The notes beneath the pieces are model-generated. The model was not told the DNA's origin. It did not search any database and worked only from the letters and a program-made list of their open reading frames with translations. From Priestia abyssalis (GTDB taxonomy: Bacteria > Bacillota > Bacilli > Bacillales > Bacillaceae_H): DNA of 64,000 nucleotides. The number at the start of each line of letters is the position of its first letter. Within the stretch, counting starts at the first letter, position 1. Both the position numbers and the translations under genes were made by a program. Shown piece after piece: positions 16,214-24,419 of this stretch. Location: contig NZ_KV917369.1 in NCBI RefSeq assembly GCF_002019595.1, positions 2,504,417 to 2,568,416 on the forward strand. The letters are read 5' to 3'.

Positions 16214-16879
16214 TTAAAAAAGGATAGGTTTATCATTGATATTTATGGATATCCCTTCATTTTTCCAATTTTTCATTTGATCGCTTTCTTGTTTTAAATG
16301 GTTTGTATTCGGATTGGAGTGTTTTCTAGTTTGAGCAGGAGGTCCGATTACGACCGACTCTTTAATTGGAGATAATGCATCGGCTATTTTCTTAGAATCG
16401 ATACCGTAAGAAAGTTCGAAAACCTCTGGCGGTGTTAAACGTAGTGTATCAGAACCTTCTGCTGTTTCAAACTGATCATTGTTAAAGAAGAGATGAAGAT
16501 GCAATTTTTCTGTTGCAGGTCTGATCCAATGCCACCAAGCCATTGGAATAAAAACCACTTGACCGGGTTTTGCTCTATAGTTGTGCAGCTTTTTTGTATC
16601 CGGGTCAACAATGGAGATAATGGCTTCACCCGAAACAACAACATCTAATTCCCATGCATTCGGATGCCAATGAGGTTCCCGAATATGTCCCTTTGTAAGA
16701 TAAAGATCAACAAAAGCTCCGCCTACCATTGCAGGCAATTGGGTCGATGTGACCTCGTAAGCAATATTATCAGGGTCTCTTTCGAAAAAAACATTGTCCC
16801 TTGAGTCAAAAAAGAGATTTGGAGTTCCACTCGTTTTCTTTATATTTGTATTATCTGGAACAAAGCCGGACTTTGCCAT
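16214..16879 (-). CDS. Cupin-domain protein, oxalate-decarboxylase-like
   Basis: 221 residues from MAKSGFVPDNTN; this start has AGGAGGAAATTTC before it, whereas a longer frame does not. A single beta-barrel carries the metal motifs REPHWHPNAWELDVVVSGE (two His, Glu) and PMAWWHWIRPA (His). Such monocupins are related to oxalate decarboxylase and spherulin. The C-terminal 50 residues are polar and low-complexity (RKHSNPNTNHLKQES). Substrate unknown; stands alone. Confidence 0.8.
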   Translation of the reverse strand: MAKSGFVPDNTNIKKTSGTPNLFFDSRDNVFFERDPDNIAYEVTSTQLPAMVGGAFVDLYLTKGHIREPHWHPNAWELDVVVSGEAIISIVDPDTKKLHNYRAKPGQVVFIPMAWWHWIRPATEKLHLHLFFNNDQFETAEGSDTLRLTPPEVFELSYGIDSKKIADALSPIKESVVIGPPAQTRKHSNPNTNHLKQESDQMKNWKNEGISININDKPILF

Positions 16880-17187
16880 GAAATTTCCTCCTATAGCCCA
16901 GAATATAATGTACATTTTTGGGGGTACGTGTATAGATGGGCACACCATATATTTATATGTGGAACCATGGAATATGTGAATCGGGCAAGCGCAAATGAGT
17001 GTCGAGTTCAATTCAGTTGGATGAACAATCGTTTTATATTTGCTTTACAGTTCGATGGTTGCAATATTAGAATAGTTTCTCTGATAGAACAATTTTTTTA
17101 TTAAGCTAAACAATCAGGATACTTTCATCATTTTTCCTTCCTTTGCTATGATAGAGATTGTAAGAAATCTAATTTCGAGGTGATATA
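16880..17187. other. Divergent promoter region between the cupin gene and fosB
   Basis: About 300 bases with no gene. The fosB ribosome site GAGGTGATATA is at the right edge. Confidence 0.4.
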
Positions 17188-17607
17188 GTGACTGTAAAAG
17201 GTTTGAATCACTTGTTATTTTCAGTTTCTAATTTAGAGAATTCCATTAAGTTTTATCAAAATGTTTTTGATGCAAAGCTGTTAGTTAAGGGGCGAAGCAC
17301 TGCTTATTTTGATTTGAATGGTATGTGGCTTGCCCTAAATGTAGAAAACAATATTCCTCGTAATGAAATAAGCCATTCATACACACACATAGCTTTTTCA
17401 ATAGAAGAAGCAGACTTTGTTAAAATGTACGAGAAACTAAAGGAATTGAATGTAAACATCCTTTCAGGCCGTCCAAGAGATGACAAAGATAAAAAATCTA
17501 TTTACTTTACAGACCCGGATGGTCATAAGTTTGAATTTCATACAGGTACACTGCAAGACAGACTAGATTATTATAAAAAGGAAAAGAAACATATGGAATT
17601 TTTCTAA
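17188..17607 (+). CDS. fosB: Fosfomycin resistance bacillithiol transferase FosB
   Basis: 139 residues, GTG start after TCGAGGTGATATA. FosB adds bacillithiol to fosfomycin and opens its epoxide. Glyoxalase-fold metal ligands are present: His in [10 protein letters not shown] (residue 7), His in YTHIAF (about 67) and Glu in KFEFHTG (about 115). The length and the C-terminal [16 protein letters not shown] match Bacillus FosB closely. Probably chromosomal and intrinsic; the next gene starts 30 bases later and may be co-transcribed. Confidence 0.95.
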   Translation: MTVKGLNHLLFSVSNLENSIKFYQNVFDAKLLVKGRSTAYFDLNGMWLALNVENNIPRNEISHSYTHIAFSIEEADFVKMYEKLKELNVNILSGRPRDDKDKKSIYFTDPDGHKFEFHTGTLQDRLDYYKKEKKHMEFF

Positions 17608-17636
17608 ATCGATAAATGATTGGGGAGAAATAAAAG

Positions 17637-17963
17637 ATGAGTGGAATGGTAAAAACTCCTGAACCGCCGTATTACGCAGTAATTTTTACTTCACAGAGAA
17701 CGGAAGGAGACAGGGGTTACGGATTAATGGCGGATAAAATGGTAGAGTTAGCTTCTCTGCAGGAGGGATTTTTAGGTGTGGAAAGTGCCCGTGACGAGGA
17801 ATTAGGAATTACTGTTTCATATTGGGAATCGTTAGAAGCCATAAAGAATTGGAAGGAACACTCAGCACATAAGGCTGCACAGGACAGAGGGAAAGCAGAA
17901 TGGTATAAAAATTTCTCCCTTAGAGTTTGCAAAGTGGAGAGGCATAACTTCTTTGAAATGTGA
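17637..17963 (+). CDS. Antibiotic biosynthesis monooxygenase (ABM)-fold protein
   Basis: 108 residues of ABM ferredoxin-like fold: YYAVIFTSQRT strand, MVELASLQEGFLGVES and the YWESLEAIKNWKEHSAHKAA segment that shapes the pocket. Members act as small quinol or haem monooxygenases, or have no known activity. Ribosome site GGGGAG. Sits just after fosB, though a functional link is only a guess. Confidence 0.8.
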   Translation: MSGMVKTPEPPYYAVIFTSQRTEGDRGYGLMADKMVELASLQEGFLGVESARDEELGITVSYWESLEAIKNWKEHSAHKAAQDRGKAEWYKNFSLRVCKVERHNFFEM

Positions 17964-18144
17964 CAAACATTGTACACCTTGACAAGACTTTACTAATGGA
18001 AGTTGAATATAAACAAAAAGCAAAGAGACCCGATATACAGAGACGTGTCACACTTATGATGAAAGGGAGGATTATGCAGAGTGAAGGCGGAAACAACGTA
18101 TGATGGATGGCTTAGAATTTTAATTGAATAAAGGAGTGAACAAT

Positions 18145-18678
18145 ATGAATTTAACATATGAAATGATACATGATGAAAACATCGAATGCTGCAGAGATTT
18201 ATGCAATGAACTCATGGCTTTTCAAAAGTCAAAATCATACATAAAACCGGAATTGTTTGACAACATGAATTTTGACACACGGATGATTCCTTCAATAAAA
18301 CGTGCACTATACAATTATACGGTAGTAGTTAAAGATGATGATAAAATAGTAGGTTATGTATATTCAAATATCTCCCCTAAAGAAACCTATTCAAATGAAT
18401 TTGCCACTTTTTTTGACCCTTCTTCTGTTAGCAAAAAAAATGCAGGCTGTTTATCCCAATTTTATATTAAAGAAGAGTACAGGCAATACGGGGTTGGTTC
18501 GATCCTTTTCGATATGTCAATGATGTGGTTGAAGCAATTTGATGATGTCGAAGATTATTTCATCTTTGTTTCCAATGGTAATCATAATGCCCTGGAATTT
18601 TATAAACGTAAAGGATTTTTCGTTAGTCATGATATATTGGATGGCTTTATAACCGTTTTACGAAACTCTGAAAAGTAA
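18145..18678 (+). CDS. GNAT-family N-acetyltransferase
   Basis: 177 residues from MNLTYEMIHDENIE; AAAGGAGTG is six bases upstream. The acetyl-CoA loop is FYIKEEYRQYGVGSILFD (Q/R-x-x-G-x-G/A pattern), followed by NGNHNALEFYKRKGFF, the usual GNAT ending. The acceptor substrate is unknown. Just upstream a 16-codon GTG frame (18081-18131) with GGGAGG before it could be a leader peptide or relic; it is not called separately. Confidence 0.85.
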   Translation: MNLTYEMIHDENIECCRDLCNELMAFQKSKSYIKPELFDNMNFDTRMIPSIKRALYNYTVVVKDDDKIVGYVYSNISPKETYSNEFATFFDPSSVSKKNAGCLSQFYIKEEYRQYGVGSILFDMSMMWLKQFDDVEDYFIFVSNGNHNALEFYKRKGFFVSHDILDGFITVLRNSEK

Positions 18679-18690
18679 TATGTACATATA

Positions 18691-18729
18691 AACAAGGAGT
18701 GCACCGGAACATTCGGTACACTCCTTGTT
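18691..18729. terminator. Bidirectional terminator between GNAT and putP
   Basis: AACAAGGAGTG / CACTCCTTGTT perfect 11-base arms with a partly paired inner loop. It serves two convergent genes. Confidence 0.8.
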
Positions 18730-18732
18730 ATG

Positions 18733-20190
18733 TTAAGCCGTTGCTCTTTCAAATTCTTCTTCAATTTCCTGCGATGGTTTTTGATCAAGCATGCTTGTGA
18801 GGAAAATAGCTATTGCGGAGAATAGAAATCCTGGAGCCAGTTCATATAGATCAAACAAACCGCCGCTTATATTGCCCCATATAATCACCGTTAATCCGCC
18901 GGCAATCATACCGGCCAAAGCACCGTTTCTTGTCATCTGCTTCCAAAATAATGAGAGAATGATAACCGGACCGAATGCCGCACCAAGCCCGGCCCAAGCA
19001 TACCCTACAAGATCAAGGATGCTGCTTTCCGGATTTTGTGCAAGTAAAATGGCAATAATCGCAATCCCTAAAACTCCCAATCTGCTAACCCATAATACTT
19101 CTTTTTCACTTGCGTCTTGACGGATTAGTCCTTTATAAAAATCTTCCGCTAGTGAACTTGAGGAAACTAAAAGCTGGGAATCGATCGTACTCATAATGGC
19201 AGATAAGACAGCTGCCAGCAAGAATCCGGCAACCCATGGATTAAACAAAACTTGGGTAAACGTTAAAAATACTGCTTCTGGATCAGATAAAGGGTTTGAA
19301 GCCAAATACGCGATCCCGACTAGACCTGTAAACATCGCCCCAATCATCGATAAAATCGTCCAAGAAACACCAATGATTTTCCCTTTTTTTACCTCTTTTA
19401 TGTTTTTCACCGCCATAAAGCGTGTGATAATATGCGGCTGCCCTGAATATCCCAATCCCCAGGCCAACAGGGAAATGACACCGATTGTTGTGGCGCCTTC
19501 AAAGACATTTAAGTACGAAGAATCAATGGATTGTACGGCCTCGAAGGTATTTGCAAGGCCACCCATTTCAAAAATGGCCACAATCGGTACAATTACAAGG
19601 GCTAAAAACATGAGAATCCCTTGAAAGAAGTCAGTCCAACTAACAGCTAGGAAACCTCCTAGAAACGTGTACGCAATGATCACGGCAGCACCAATCAAAA
19701 GTGCTGTACTGTATGTTAGCCCGAATGACTTTTCAAAAAGAATCGCTCCGCCGACCAATCCTGCAGAGGTATAAAAGGCGAAAAACAACAAAATGACAAT
19801 CGCTGAAATAATACGCAGCAATTTTGATCGATCCCGGAATCTGTTCTCCAGAAACTCTGAAATGGTAATGGAATCACCTGATACTTCGGTATATTTTCGA
19901 AGTCGCGGTGCAACAAACTGCCAGTTGAGAAAGACACCAATCGCAAGACCGAGCGGCAGCCAAATTTCTCCAAGGCCTCCTGCATAAAAGGCACCAGGCA
20001 AACCTAAAAGCAGCCAGCTGCTCATATCGGAAGCGCCGGCACTCATCGCCGCAACCCAACCGCCCAGCTGCCTTCCCCCGAGCAAGTAATCCGATACATT
20101 GTTTGTCTTTTTATAACAGACAATTCCAATCAACAACATTCCCACCAAATAAACCCCAAACGTCACCAAAGTTGCAATACTGATAACCAC
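18733..20190 (-). CDS. putP: Sodium/proline symporter
   Basis: 485 residues, SSS (sodium:solute symporter) family with about 13 hydrophobic segments. The LLGGRQLGGWVAAMSAGASD, MSSWLLLGLPGAFYAGGLGE and AWGLGYSGQPHIITRFMAV segments are highly typical of the PutP/OpuE proline transporters. In Bacillus two paralogues serve catabolism (PutP) and osmoprotection (OpuE); sequence alone does not separate them here, and no putB/putC genes adjoin. The acidic C-tail EIEEEFERATA is cytoplasmic. Confidence 0.9.
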   Translation of the reverse strand: MVISIATLVTFGVYLVGMLLIGIVCYKKTNNVSDYLLGGRQLGGWVAAMSAGASDMSSWLLLGLPGAFYAGGLGEIWLPLGLAIGVFLNWQFVAPRLRKYTEVSGDSITISEFLENRFRDRSKLLRIISAIVILLFFAFYTSAGLVGGAILFEKSFGLTYSTALLIGAAVIIAYTFLGGFLAVSWTDFFQGILMFLALVIVPIVAIFEMGGLANTFEAVQSIDSSYLNVFEGATTIGVISLLAWGLGYSGQPHIITRFMAVKNIKEVKKGKIIGVSWTILSMIGAMFTGLVGIAYLASNPLSDPEAVFLTFTQVLFNPWVAGFLLAAVLSAIMSTIDSQLLVSSSSLAEDFYKGLIRQDASEKEVLWVSRLGVLGIAIIAILLAQNPESSILDLVGYAWAGLGAAFGPVIILSLFWKQMTRNGALAGMIAGGLTVIIWGNISGGLFDLYELAPGFLFSAIAIFLTSMLDQKPSQEIEEEFERATA

Positions 20191-20363
20191 ATCATCTCCT
20201 TTTGAAAATTTGGTTCATTATAACACACTTTACAGAAAATTCAAAACAGGCTTTAAATTTAAAGCATCATCTTATTCATGAATGAAAGTAAAAGAATATT
20301 TTTAATACTACGTTGGGATATGATAAGATATAGTGATTGTATATATTACAGGAGGATTAAAAA

Positions 20364-20852
20364 ATGTTGGAAAATCAACTGAAACAAGAGGCTTCTGAGC
20401 ATTTTGCCGAGGCCCATATTGAACGAGTACATAAAGAAACCGATGAGTTGATTGCGGAAGAAGCACCGGCTTCTTTTCTAAAGGAATCAATTCATTTTTT
20501 AAAACAACATAAAAGCGAATTTATTTATCTCGAGTCCCCAGCGTTTGACCTTATACGTGTCGATGCGATTTCATTGGAGTTGGATGACATGTTTGGATTT
20601 TATAATGTCATGCTTGGATTGAAGCTTCAAAAAAAGTATGACCAAGCATTAAAGACTTATCTATCTGAACACCTGGACGGTCCTGATTTGAGATTTGGCG
20701 CGATGTTCAATCAGGCGGATGGCTTATGGGATTTGAATTTTGCTTTGAATTATGTCGAAGGGTTCAAAGAAGAGATGTCCATCGGAGATGCCTATCAATT
20801 GATTTATGAGTTTTTATCTCAGTTGGTTGAAGCAGTCCAAGAGGAGAAGTAA
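20364..20852 (+). CDS. Conserved Bacillaceae hypothetical protein
   Basis: 162 residues, soluble, acidic, no signal peptide. Start after ACAGGAGGATTAAAAA. Recurrent segments such as IERVHKETDELIAEE and GLWDLNFALNYVEGF recall a family I have seen mislabelled branched-chain aminotransferase in Bacillus genomes, but there is no PLP motif and the protein is too short for that enzyme. Role unknown. Confidence 0.7.
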   Translation: MLENQLKQEASEHFAEAHIERVHKETDELIAEEAPASFLKESIHFLKQHKSEFIYLESPAFDLIRVDAISLELDDMFGFYNVMLGLKLQKKYDQALKTYLSEHLDGPDLRFGAMFNQADGLWDLNFALNYVEGFKEEMSIGDAYQLIYEFLSQLVEAVQEEK

Positions 20853-20858
20853 ACGACA

Positions 20859-20904
20859 TTATACGAAAAAAGCCTTCTTGTTTATGAAGGCTTTTTTCGT
20901 ATAA
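20859..20904. terminator. Bidirectional terminator, 19-bp stem
   Basis: Core ATACGAAAAAAGCCTTC / GAAGGCTTTTTTCGTAT extends two further pairs; eight-base loop; runs of T on both strands. It separates two convergent genes. Confidence 0.9.
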
Positions 20905-20922
20905 ATGACAGAGCAGAATTCT

Positions 20923-21279
20923 TTAATCCAGTTCGACCGGCTGCCCCAGAACCTCGTCTTTATCTGGATAGACCCGCTCGATATGATGTTCTCCCCAGGC
21001 GCATAATAAATCGAGAATCTGCTCAAGCGACCAGCCGTAATCTGTTAAAGAATACTCCACTTTCGGAGGAACTTGATTATAGACGGTTCTTAAAATGACT
21101 CCATCTTCTTCCAGTTCGCGTAATTGCTGTGTCAGCATTTTCTGGGTGATGCCAGGCATCAGCTTTTTCAATTCGCTTGTACGTCTCGTTCCTTTCGTCA
21201 AATGGCATAAAATGACGACCTTCCATTTTCCCCCGATTACTTCCAATGCCGCTTCTACTCCTATATTGTACTTCTTCAC
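20923..21279 (-). CDS. HxlR-family (YodB/CatR-like) transcriptional regulator
   Basis: 118 residues with the single HxlR winged helix: KWKVVILCHLTKGTRRTSEL and MPGITQKMLTQQLRELEEDG. A Cys-containing C-terminus (LDLLCAWGEHH) is present but there is no Cys near residue 6, unlike YodB/CatR, so thiol sensing is uncertain. It faces a flavodoxin relic; HxlR regulators often control flavin-dependent detoxification enzymes. A dyad at 21410-21446 lies in its upstream region. Confidence 0.88.
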   Translation of the reverse strand: MKKYNIGVEAALEVIGGKWKVVILCHLTKGTRRTSELKKLMPGITQKMLTQQLRELEEDGVILRTVYNQVPPKVEYSLTDYGWSLEQILDLLCAWGEHHIERVYPDKDEVLGQPVELD

Positions 21280-21409
21280 GAGTACATCCTCCTTTAACGA
21301 TGATTCGTGTTATGTATAGATTGTCTTTTGATATTTATTTTATTTAACACCTCGTATTGGTCACGAAGTTTCATGTATTCCATCATAGCACTCACTTTCC
21401 ATTATCGCT

Positions 21410-21446
21410 AGTACGGTACTAAAAAGTGCCTATATTACTTTTTGGT
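21410..21446. promoter_or_regulatory. Candidate operator upstream of the HxlR gene
   Basis: AGTACGGTACT (perfect except for the centre base, 21410-21420) overlaps a second dyad, ACTAAAAAGT with ACTTTTTGGT. It lies about 130 bases upstream of the HxlR start. Confidence 0.45.
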
Positions 21447-21520
21447 AACTATAGGCTGTTCAATTCAAAACGTAAGAATAGAGTGAGTAAACGTTTAGTG
21501 GAACTTATATCAAAATATAA

Positions 21521-21549
21521 TTGACAATGATTATCATTATTATTAATAT
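21521..21549 (+). promoter_or_regulatory. Promoter overlapped by a Fur box
   Basis: TTGACA (21521-21526), 17 bases, TAATAT (21544-21549). Overlapping the -35 is TGACAATGATTATCA (21522-21536), which matches the Bacillus Fur 7-1-7 box TGATAATNATTATCA at all but one position. It precedes the flavodoxin relic. Confidence 0.7.
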
Positions 21550-21587
21550 AATTGATAATTGCTTTCAGTTAGGGGGAGGGTAATTGG

Positions 21588-21686
21588 ATGGCTAACGTTC
21601 TGATTGTGTATGCAAGTATATCAGGTAATACGGAGGATATTGCTGATTTATTAAGGAAGGAAAAATGGAAGTTTGCGGCTTCATAA
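21588..21686 (+). pseudogene. Truncated flavodoxin
   Basis: MANVLIVYASISGNTEDIAD is the FMN phosphate-binding N-terminus of a short-chain flavodoxin (YkuN/YkuP type in B. subtilis, Fur-regulated). The frame then runs LLRKEKWKFAAS and stops at codon 33; about 115 residues are missing. A good ribosome site (GGGGGAGGG) and the Fur-box promoter remain. A second frame overlapping the end (21664-21772, about 35 codons) has no recognisable content. Confidence 0.75.
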
Positions 21687-21871
21687 AGGGCCATGGATGG
21701 AGAATCATTCATAAACAAGAAGATTATCTAGTAGCAGGATTATATGAATCACTACATTATCAAAATCATTAAGCAAAAAAGAGAAGGAACAAATGCAGTC
21801 AGTTGTATAACAACCGACTTCTAAAACTTTAAGCAAAACGAATCCACTTTAAGCGGAACGGGGAGAAAAAA

Positions 21872-21952
21872 ATGTTAATTATCCAGACTTTTTTCCTATC
21901 TGTATTAATATATGCTTTATATGATATTTCTTTTGGAGAGAAAAAGGATTAA
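21872..21952 (+). CDS. Hydrophobic micropeptide, 26 aa
   Basis: MLIIQTFFLSVLIYALYDIS plus a charged tail FGEKKD, preceded by GGGGAG. A single membrane helix with a basic end is what small toxins and regulators of membrane proteins look like. Two imperfect direct repeats (ACTTTAAGC then AAAACG or GGAACG) lie just upstream and a terminator follows at 22024. Function unknown; might be chance. Confidence 0.4.
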   Translation: MLIIQTFFLSVLIYALYDISFGEKKD

Positions 21953-22023
21953 TGCATCTATTTAAGAGAGAAGATCAGAGAAAGCATAGAGAAGGAAACA
22001 TAACCAATATGTATAGAATGATC

Positions 22024-22066
22024 AGCAGCCAAGTCTTTTTTTGAAAAGGTATTGGTTGCTTTTTTA
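22024..22066 (+). terminator. Terminator-like hairpin
   Basis: AGCAGCCAA / TTGGTTGCT (one wobble) followed by TTTTTTATTT. Confidence 0.65.
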
Positions 22067-22195
22067 TTTCTTGTGTTTCGTTGTTCATTATGGATATCAG
22101 TTTTTTTGCTGAGGTGAATATTACAGGATTTTAAGTTTAATAAATTCCGGGTAAATTAAATGAATAGAACTGTTTAAAAAAGGCGGGATCATGAT

Positions 22196-22711
22196 ATGCA
22201 GCCAATTAATGATCATATAAAGGAACATTTAGACGTTTTATTTGTCGGCTTTAACCCCAGTATCCGTTCCGGAGAAACGGGACATCATTTTGCGAATCCG
22301 AATAATCGCTTTTGGACCATTTTACATAAAGCGGGCTTAACACCGAGAAAATACCACCCGACAGAAGACGGTGACTTGCTGCAGTTGGGGTATGGACTGA
22401 CGAATATCGTAGCCAGACCGACCAAAGCGGCCCAAGACATCACGAAACAAGAGTACAAAGAAGGAAGGGAAGAATTGAAAAGAAAAATCGCTCACTATAA
22501 ACCGAAAATCGTCTGCTTTGTCGGAAAAGGCGTCTATCAGGAGTACAGCCAAAAGAAGAACCTGCCATGGGGTCTCCAAAAAGAGCCCGTTGTACCAGGA
22601 ACACTGGAGTTTGTTGCCCCTTCATCGAGTGGTCTCGTCAGAATGAAAATGGATGAAATCGTTGGTATTTACGGGGAATTGCCGAAACTGATTGCTTCTA
22701 TGAAAAGATAA
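22196..22711 (+). CDS. mug: G/U(T) mismatch-specific DNA glycosylase
   Basis: 171 residues, the Mug/TDG branch of the uracil-DNA glycosylase superfamily, which removes uracil or thymine opposite guanine and alkylated bases. Motif 1 is FVGFNPSIRSGETGHHFANP then NNRFW; motif 2 is FVAPSSSGLVRMK. Length matches the family. The ATG follows GGCGGGATCATGAT, a modest ribosome site. It lies upstream of a small toxin-like gene and alkA, making a DNA-repair neighbourhood. Confidence 0.9.
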   Translation: MQPINDHIKEHLDVLFVGFNPSIRSGETGHHFANPNNRFWTILHKAGLTPRKYHPTEDGDLLQLGYGLTNIVARPTKAAQDITKQEYKEGREELKRKIAHYKPKIVCFVGKGVYQEYSQKKNLPWGLQKEPVVPGTLEFVAPSSSGLVRMKMDEIVGIYGELPKLIASMKR

Positions 22712-22782
22712 TAAAGGAAATTCGGATATGTAAGAGAGGAATAGGAGAACTTTATAATACGTACAATAACGGCTCAAAAAAA

Positions 22783-22794
22783 GAACTTATGTTC
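22783..22794. promoter_or_regulatory. LexA-like (SOS) box
   Basis: GAACTTATGTTC fits the GAAC-N4-GTTC core of the Bacillus DinR/LexA box; outer bases are A and T rather than C and G. It lies about 24 bases before a TATAAT hexamer (22818-22823) that would serve the toxin-like gene. Confidence 0.5.
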
Positions 22795-22902
22795 TACCAT
22801 TTTAACCCAACTTATAGTATAATAATAGTATACATTAGTTTGTTTTCAAGGGCGGTCGGCTAACTCCCCATTTATTCTTCCAGATGGAGAGGGGGTGATG
22901 CC

Positions 22903-22989
22903 ATGTCGGTTTATGAATCCATTAGTTTGATGATTTCATTTAGTATGCTAATCATTGCGATTCTGGCTTTTCATAACCATAAAAAATAG
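22903..22989 (+). CDS. Putative holin-like (Hol_Tox) type I toxin, 28 aa
   Basis: MSVYESISLMISFSMLIIAI is followed by LAFHNHKK. The VYE-sI-LMI-F---II--L pattern with a short basic tail is that of the small holin-like toxins of Bacilli whose mRNAs are silenced by antisense RNA. A strong ribosome site (AGAGGGGGTGATGCC) precedes the ATG. Upstream lie a TATAAT box and a LexA-like box; downstream, terminators on both strands (see 22986-23135). Confidence 0.65.
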   Translation: MSVYESISLMISFSMLIIAILAFHNHKK

Positions 22990-23135
22990 ACCTTCCTTGA
23001 GAACTCGCCATTCATGAGGAAAGGTCTATCCGTCTTTTAAGGCCGATCCCTGGAAGGAACGACTATTGTATGACCGTAGTTAGTAGCCGCTAACTGCGGT
23101 CTTTTTAGTATATTCATGTTTGTAGTTACATCATA
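22986..23135 (-). ncRNA. Candidate antisense RNA antitoxin
   Basis: On the minus strand a promoter-like pair TTATCA (23153-23158) and TATGAT (23130-23135), 17 bases apart, would start a transcript near 23123. A hairpin at 22987-23028 (AGACCTTTCCT-type arms with one bulge) followed on this strand by ATTTTTTATG would end it. The RNA of about 140 bases would overlap the toxin stop codon and 3' region only, as in txpA/RatA of B. subtilis. No experiment supports it yet. Confidence 0.4.
23072..23107 (+). terminator. Terminator of the toxin-like transcript
   Basis: GACCGTAGTTAG / CTAACTGCGGTC (one wobble pair) followed by TTTTTAGT. Confidence 0.8.
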
Positions 23136-23269
23136 CCATACTCCACTGTATTTGATAAGTATTTTGACAGTTCATTTCCTCAAATTGTTCGCAGGGTCGT
23201 TTTAATAATACATGGTATACCTAAAAGGCTGTGTTATAATGGGGGCAAATACGAAAAAGGGTGAACAAG

Positions 23270-24130
23270 ATGTGGAGAACGACGGTTGAACTGCAAAGTC
23301 CCTATAACTTCGACCAAGTATTACAGCGCCTGGCACTAGACCCGCTGCACACAGTAAACATAGACGAAAAAGAAATCAAAATACCGCTAATAATGAACGG
23401 AAAAGAAACAGTCGTTTCCGTCAAAGGAACCGGCAGCTTTGACGCACCGGCGTTTTTATTGTCGGGAGATGGTCCGGAAGAAAAAACAGTGGAACGAATC
23501 GGTGAAATTTTTGGATGGAACATAGATATTCATAGCATCCATACCCATTTTCTTACGACCAACTTGAGGCCTTTGTTTGAAACATTCGCTTACACGCCGC
23601 TCGTGCTGGAATTCAACTATTTTGATTGTCTCATCCGGTGCATCGTGCACCAGCAGTTAAACTTGAAATTTGCTTTCACACTGACAGAACGCTTCGTGCA
23701 TACATACGGCAAACAAATTGAAGGTGTCTGGTTTTATCCAACCCCGGATGTTGTCGCAGCCATTAACATAGAAGAATTGCGCGCACTGCAGTTTAGCCAA
23801 AGAAAAGCCGAATACTTAATCGGTCTCGCACAGCACATTGTCAGCGGCAAGTTGGACCTTGACGGGCTCAAGTCATTGACGGATGAAGAAGTAGAAAAGG
23901 AGCTATTACCTATTCGCGGAATCGGACCATGGACAGTGCAAAACTTTTTAATGTTCGCGCTCGGAAGACCGAATATGTTTCCGAAAGCAGATATCGGTCT
24001 CCAGCGCGCCGTGCAAAATCTGCTTGGACTCAAGCAAAAACCGGATTATCGCATGCTGGAAGAACTGAAACAACAATGGGAACCATATGAAAGCTATGCA
24101 TCCTTGTATCTATGGCGCAGTATAGAGTAG
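23270..24130 (+). CDS. alkA: DNA-3-methyladenine glycosylase II (HhH-GPD)
   Basis: 286 residues from MWRTTVELQSPYNF (an in-frame GTG nine bases earlier is possible). AlkA-type base-excision enzyme for alkylated purines: N-terminal AlkA domain (1-100), then the helix-hairpin-helix LPIRGIGPWTVQNFLMFALG and the catalytic Asp in FPKADIGLQ. Matches B. subtilis YfjP-type proteins. Followed by a terminator that contains a relic of mug. Confidence 0.9.
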   Translation: MWRTTVELQSPYNFDQVLQRLALDPLHTVNIDEKEIKIPLIMNGKETVVSVKGTGSFDAPAFLLSGDGPEEKTVERIGEIFGWNIDIHSIHTHFLTTNLRPLFETFAYTPLVLEFNYFDCLIRCIVHQQLNLKFAFTLTERFVHTYGKQIEGVWFYPTPDVVAAINIEELRALQFSQRKAEYLIGLAQHIVSGKLDLDGLKSLTDEEVEKELLPIRGIGPWTVQNFLMFALGRPNMFPKADIGLQRAVQNLLGLKQKPDYRMLEELKQQWEPYESYASLYLWRSIE

Positions 24131-24155
24131 GAGAGGGAGAGCAAACTGCCAGTCC

Positions 24156-24209
24156 AAAGTGTTTGTTGCCCCTTCATCCAGCGGGCTGGTAAGCCTAATT
24201 TCTCGGTAA
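24156..24209 (+). pseudogene. Fragment of a second mug gene (3' part)
   Basis: The frame KVFVAPSSSGLVSLISR ends in TAA and repeats the mug C-terminal motif FVAPSSSGLV. The DNA (GTTTGTTGCCCCTTCATC and the next dozen bases) is nearly identical to mug at about 22610-22640. Confidence 0.7.
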
Positions 24210-24233
24210 AAATGCTGAGAAATTAGGCTTTTT
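24193..24233 (+). terminator. Terminator of alkA
   Basis: GCCTAATTTCTC / GAGAAATTAGGC perfect 12-base arms, then TTTTTATC. Its left arm lies inside the mug fragment. Confidence 0.9.
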
Positions 24234-24419
24234 ATCATTCAGCATCCTTAACGTTGTACATCCTCATTTTCCTGCCGCTAACCAGCTAAAGAATAGATGA
24301 AAAGCTGTCGATGTAGCCATCAACAAGAAAAGACGGCATTTCTCGTTTGAAATTTTAGAAAATTTAAATTTCGTTATTGACGATGGTAGAAGGTATTACT
24401 ATAATAAAATATGAAAGCG

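Noticed and set aside
18081..18131. 16-codon GTG frame with ribosome site before the GNAT gene
   Set aside because: Too short to judge and no recognisable content; mentioned only as a possible leader.
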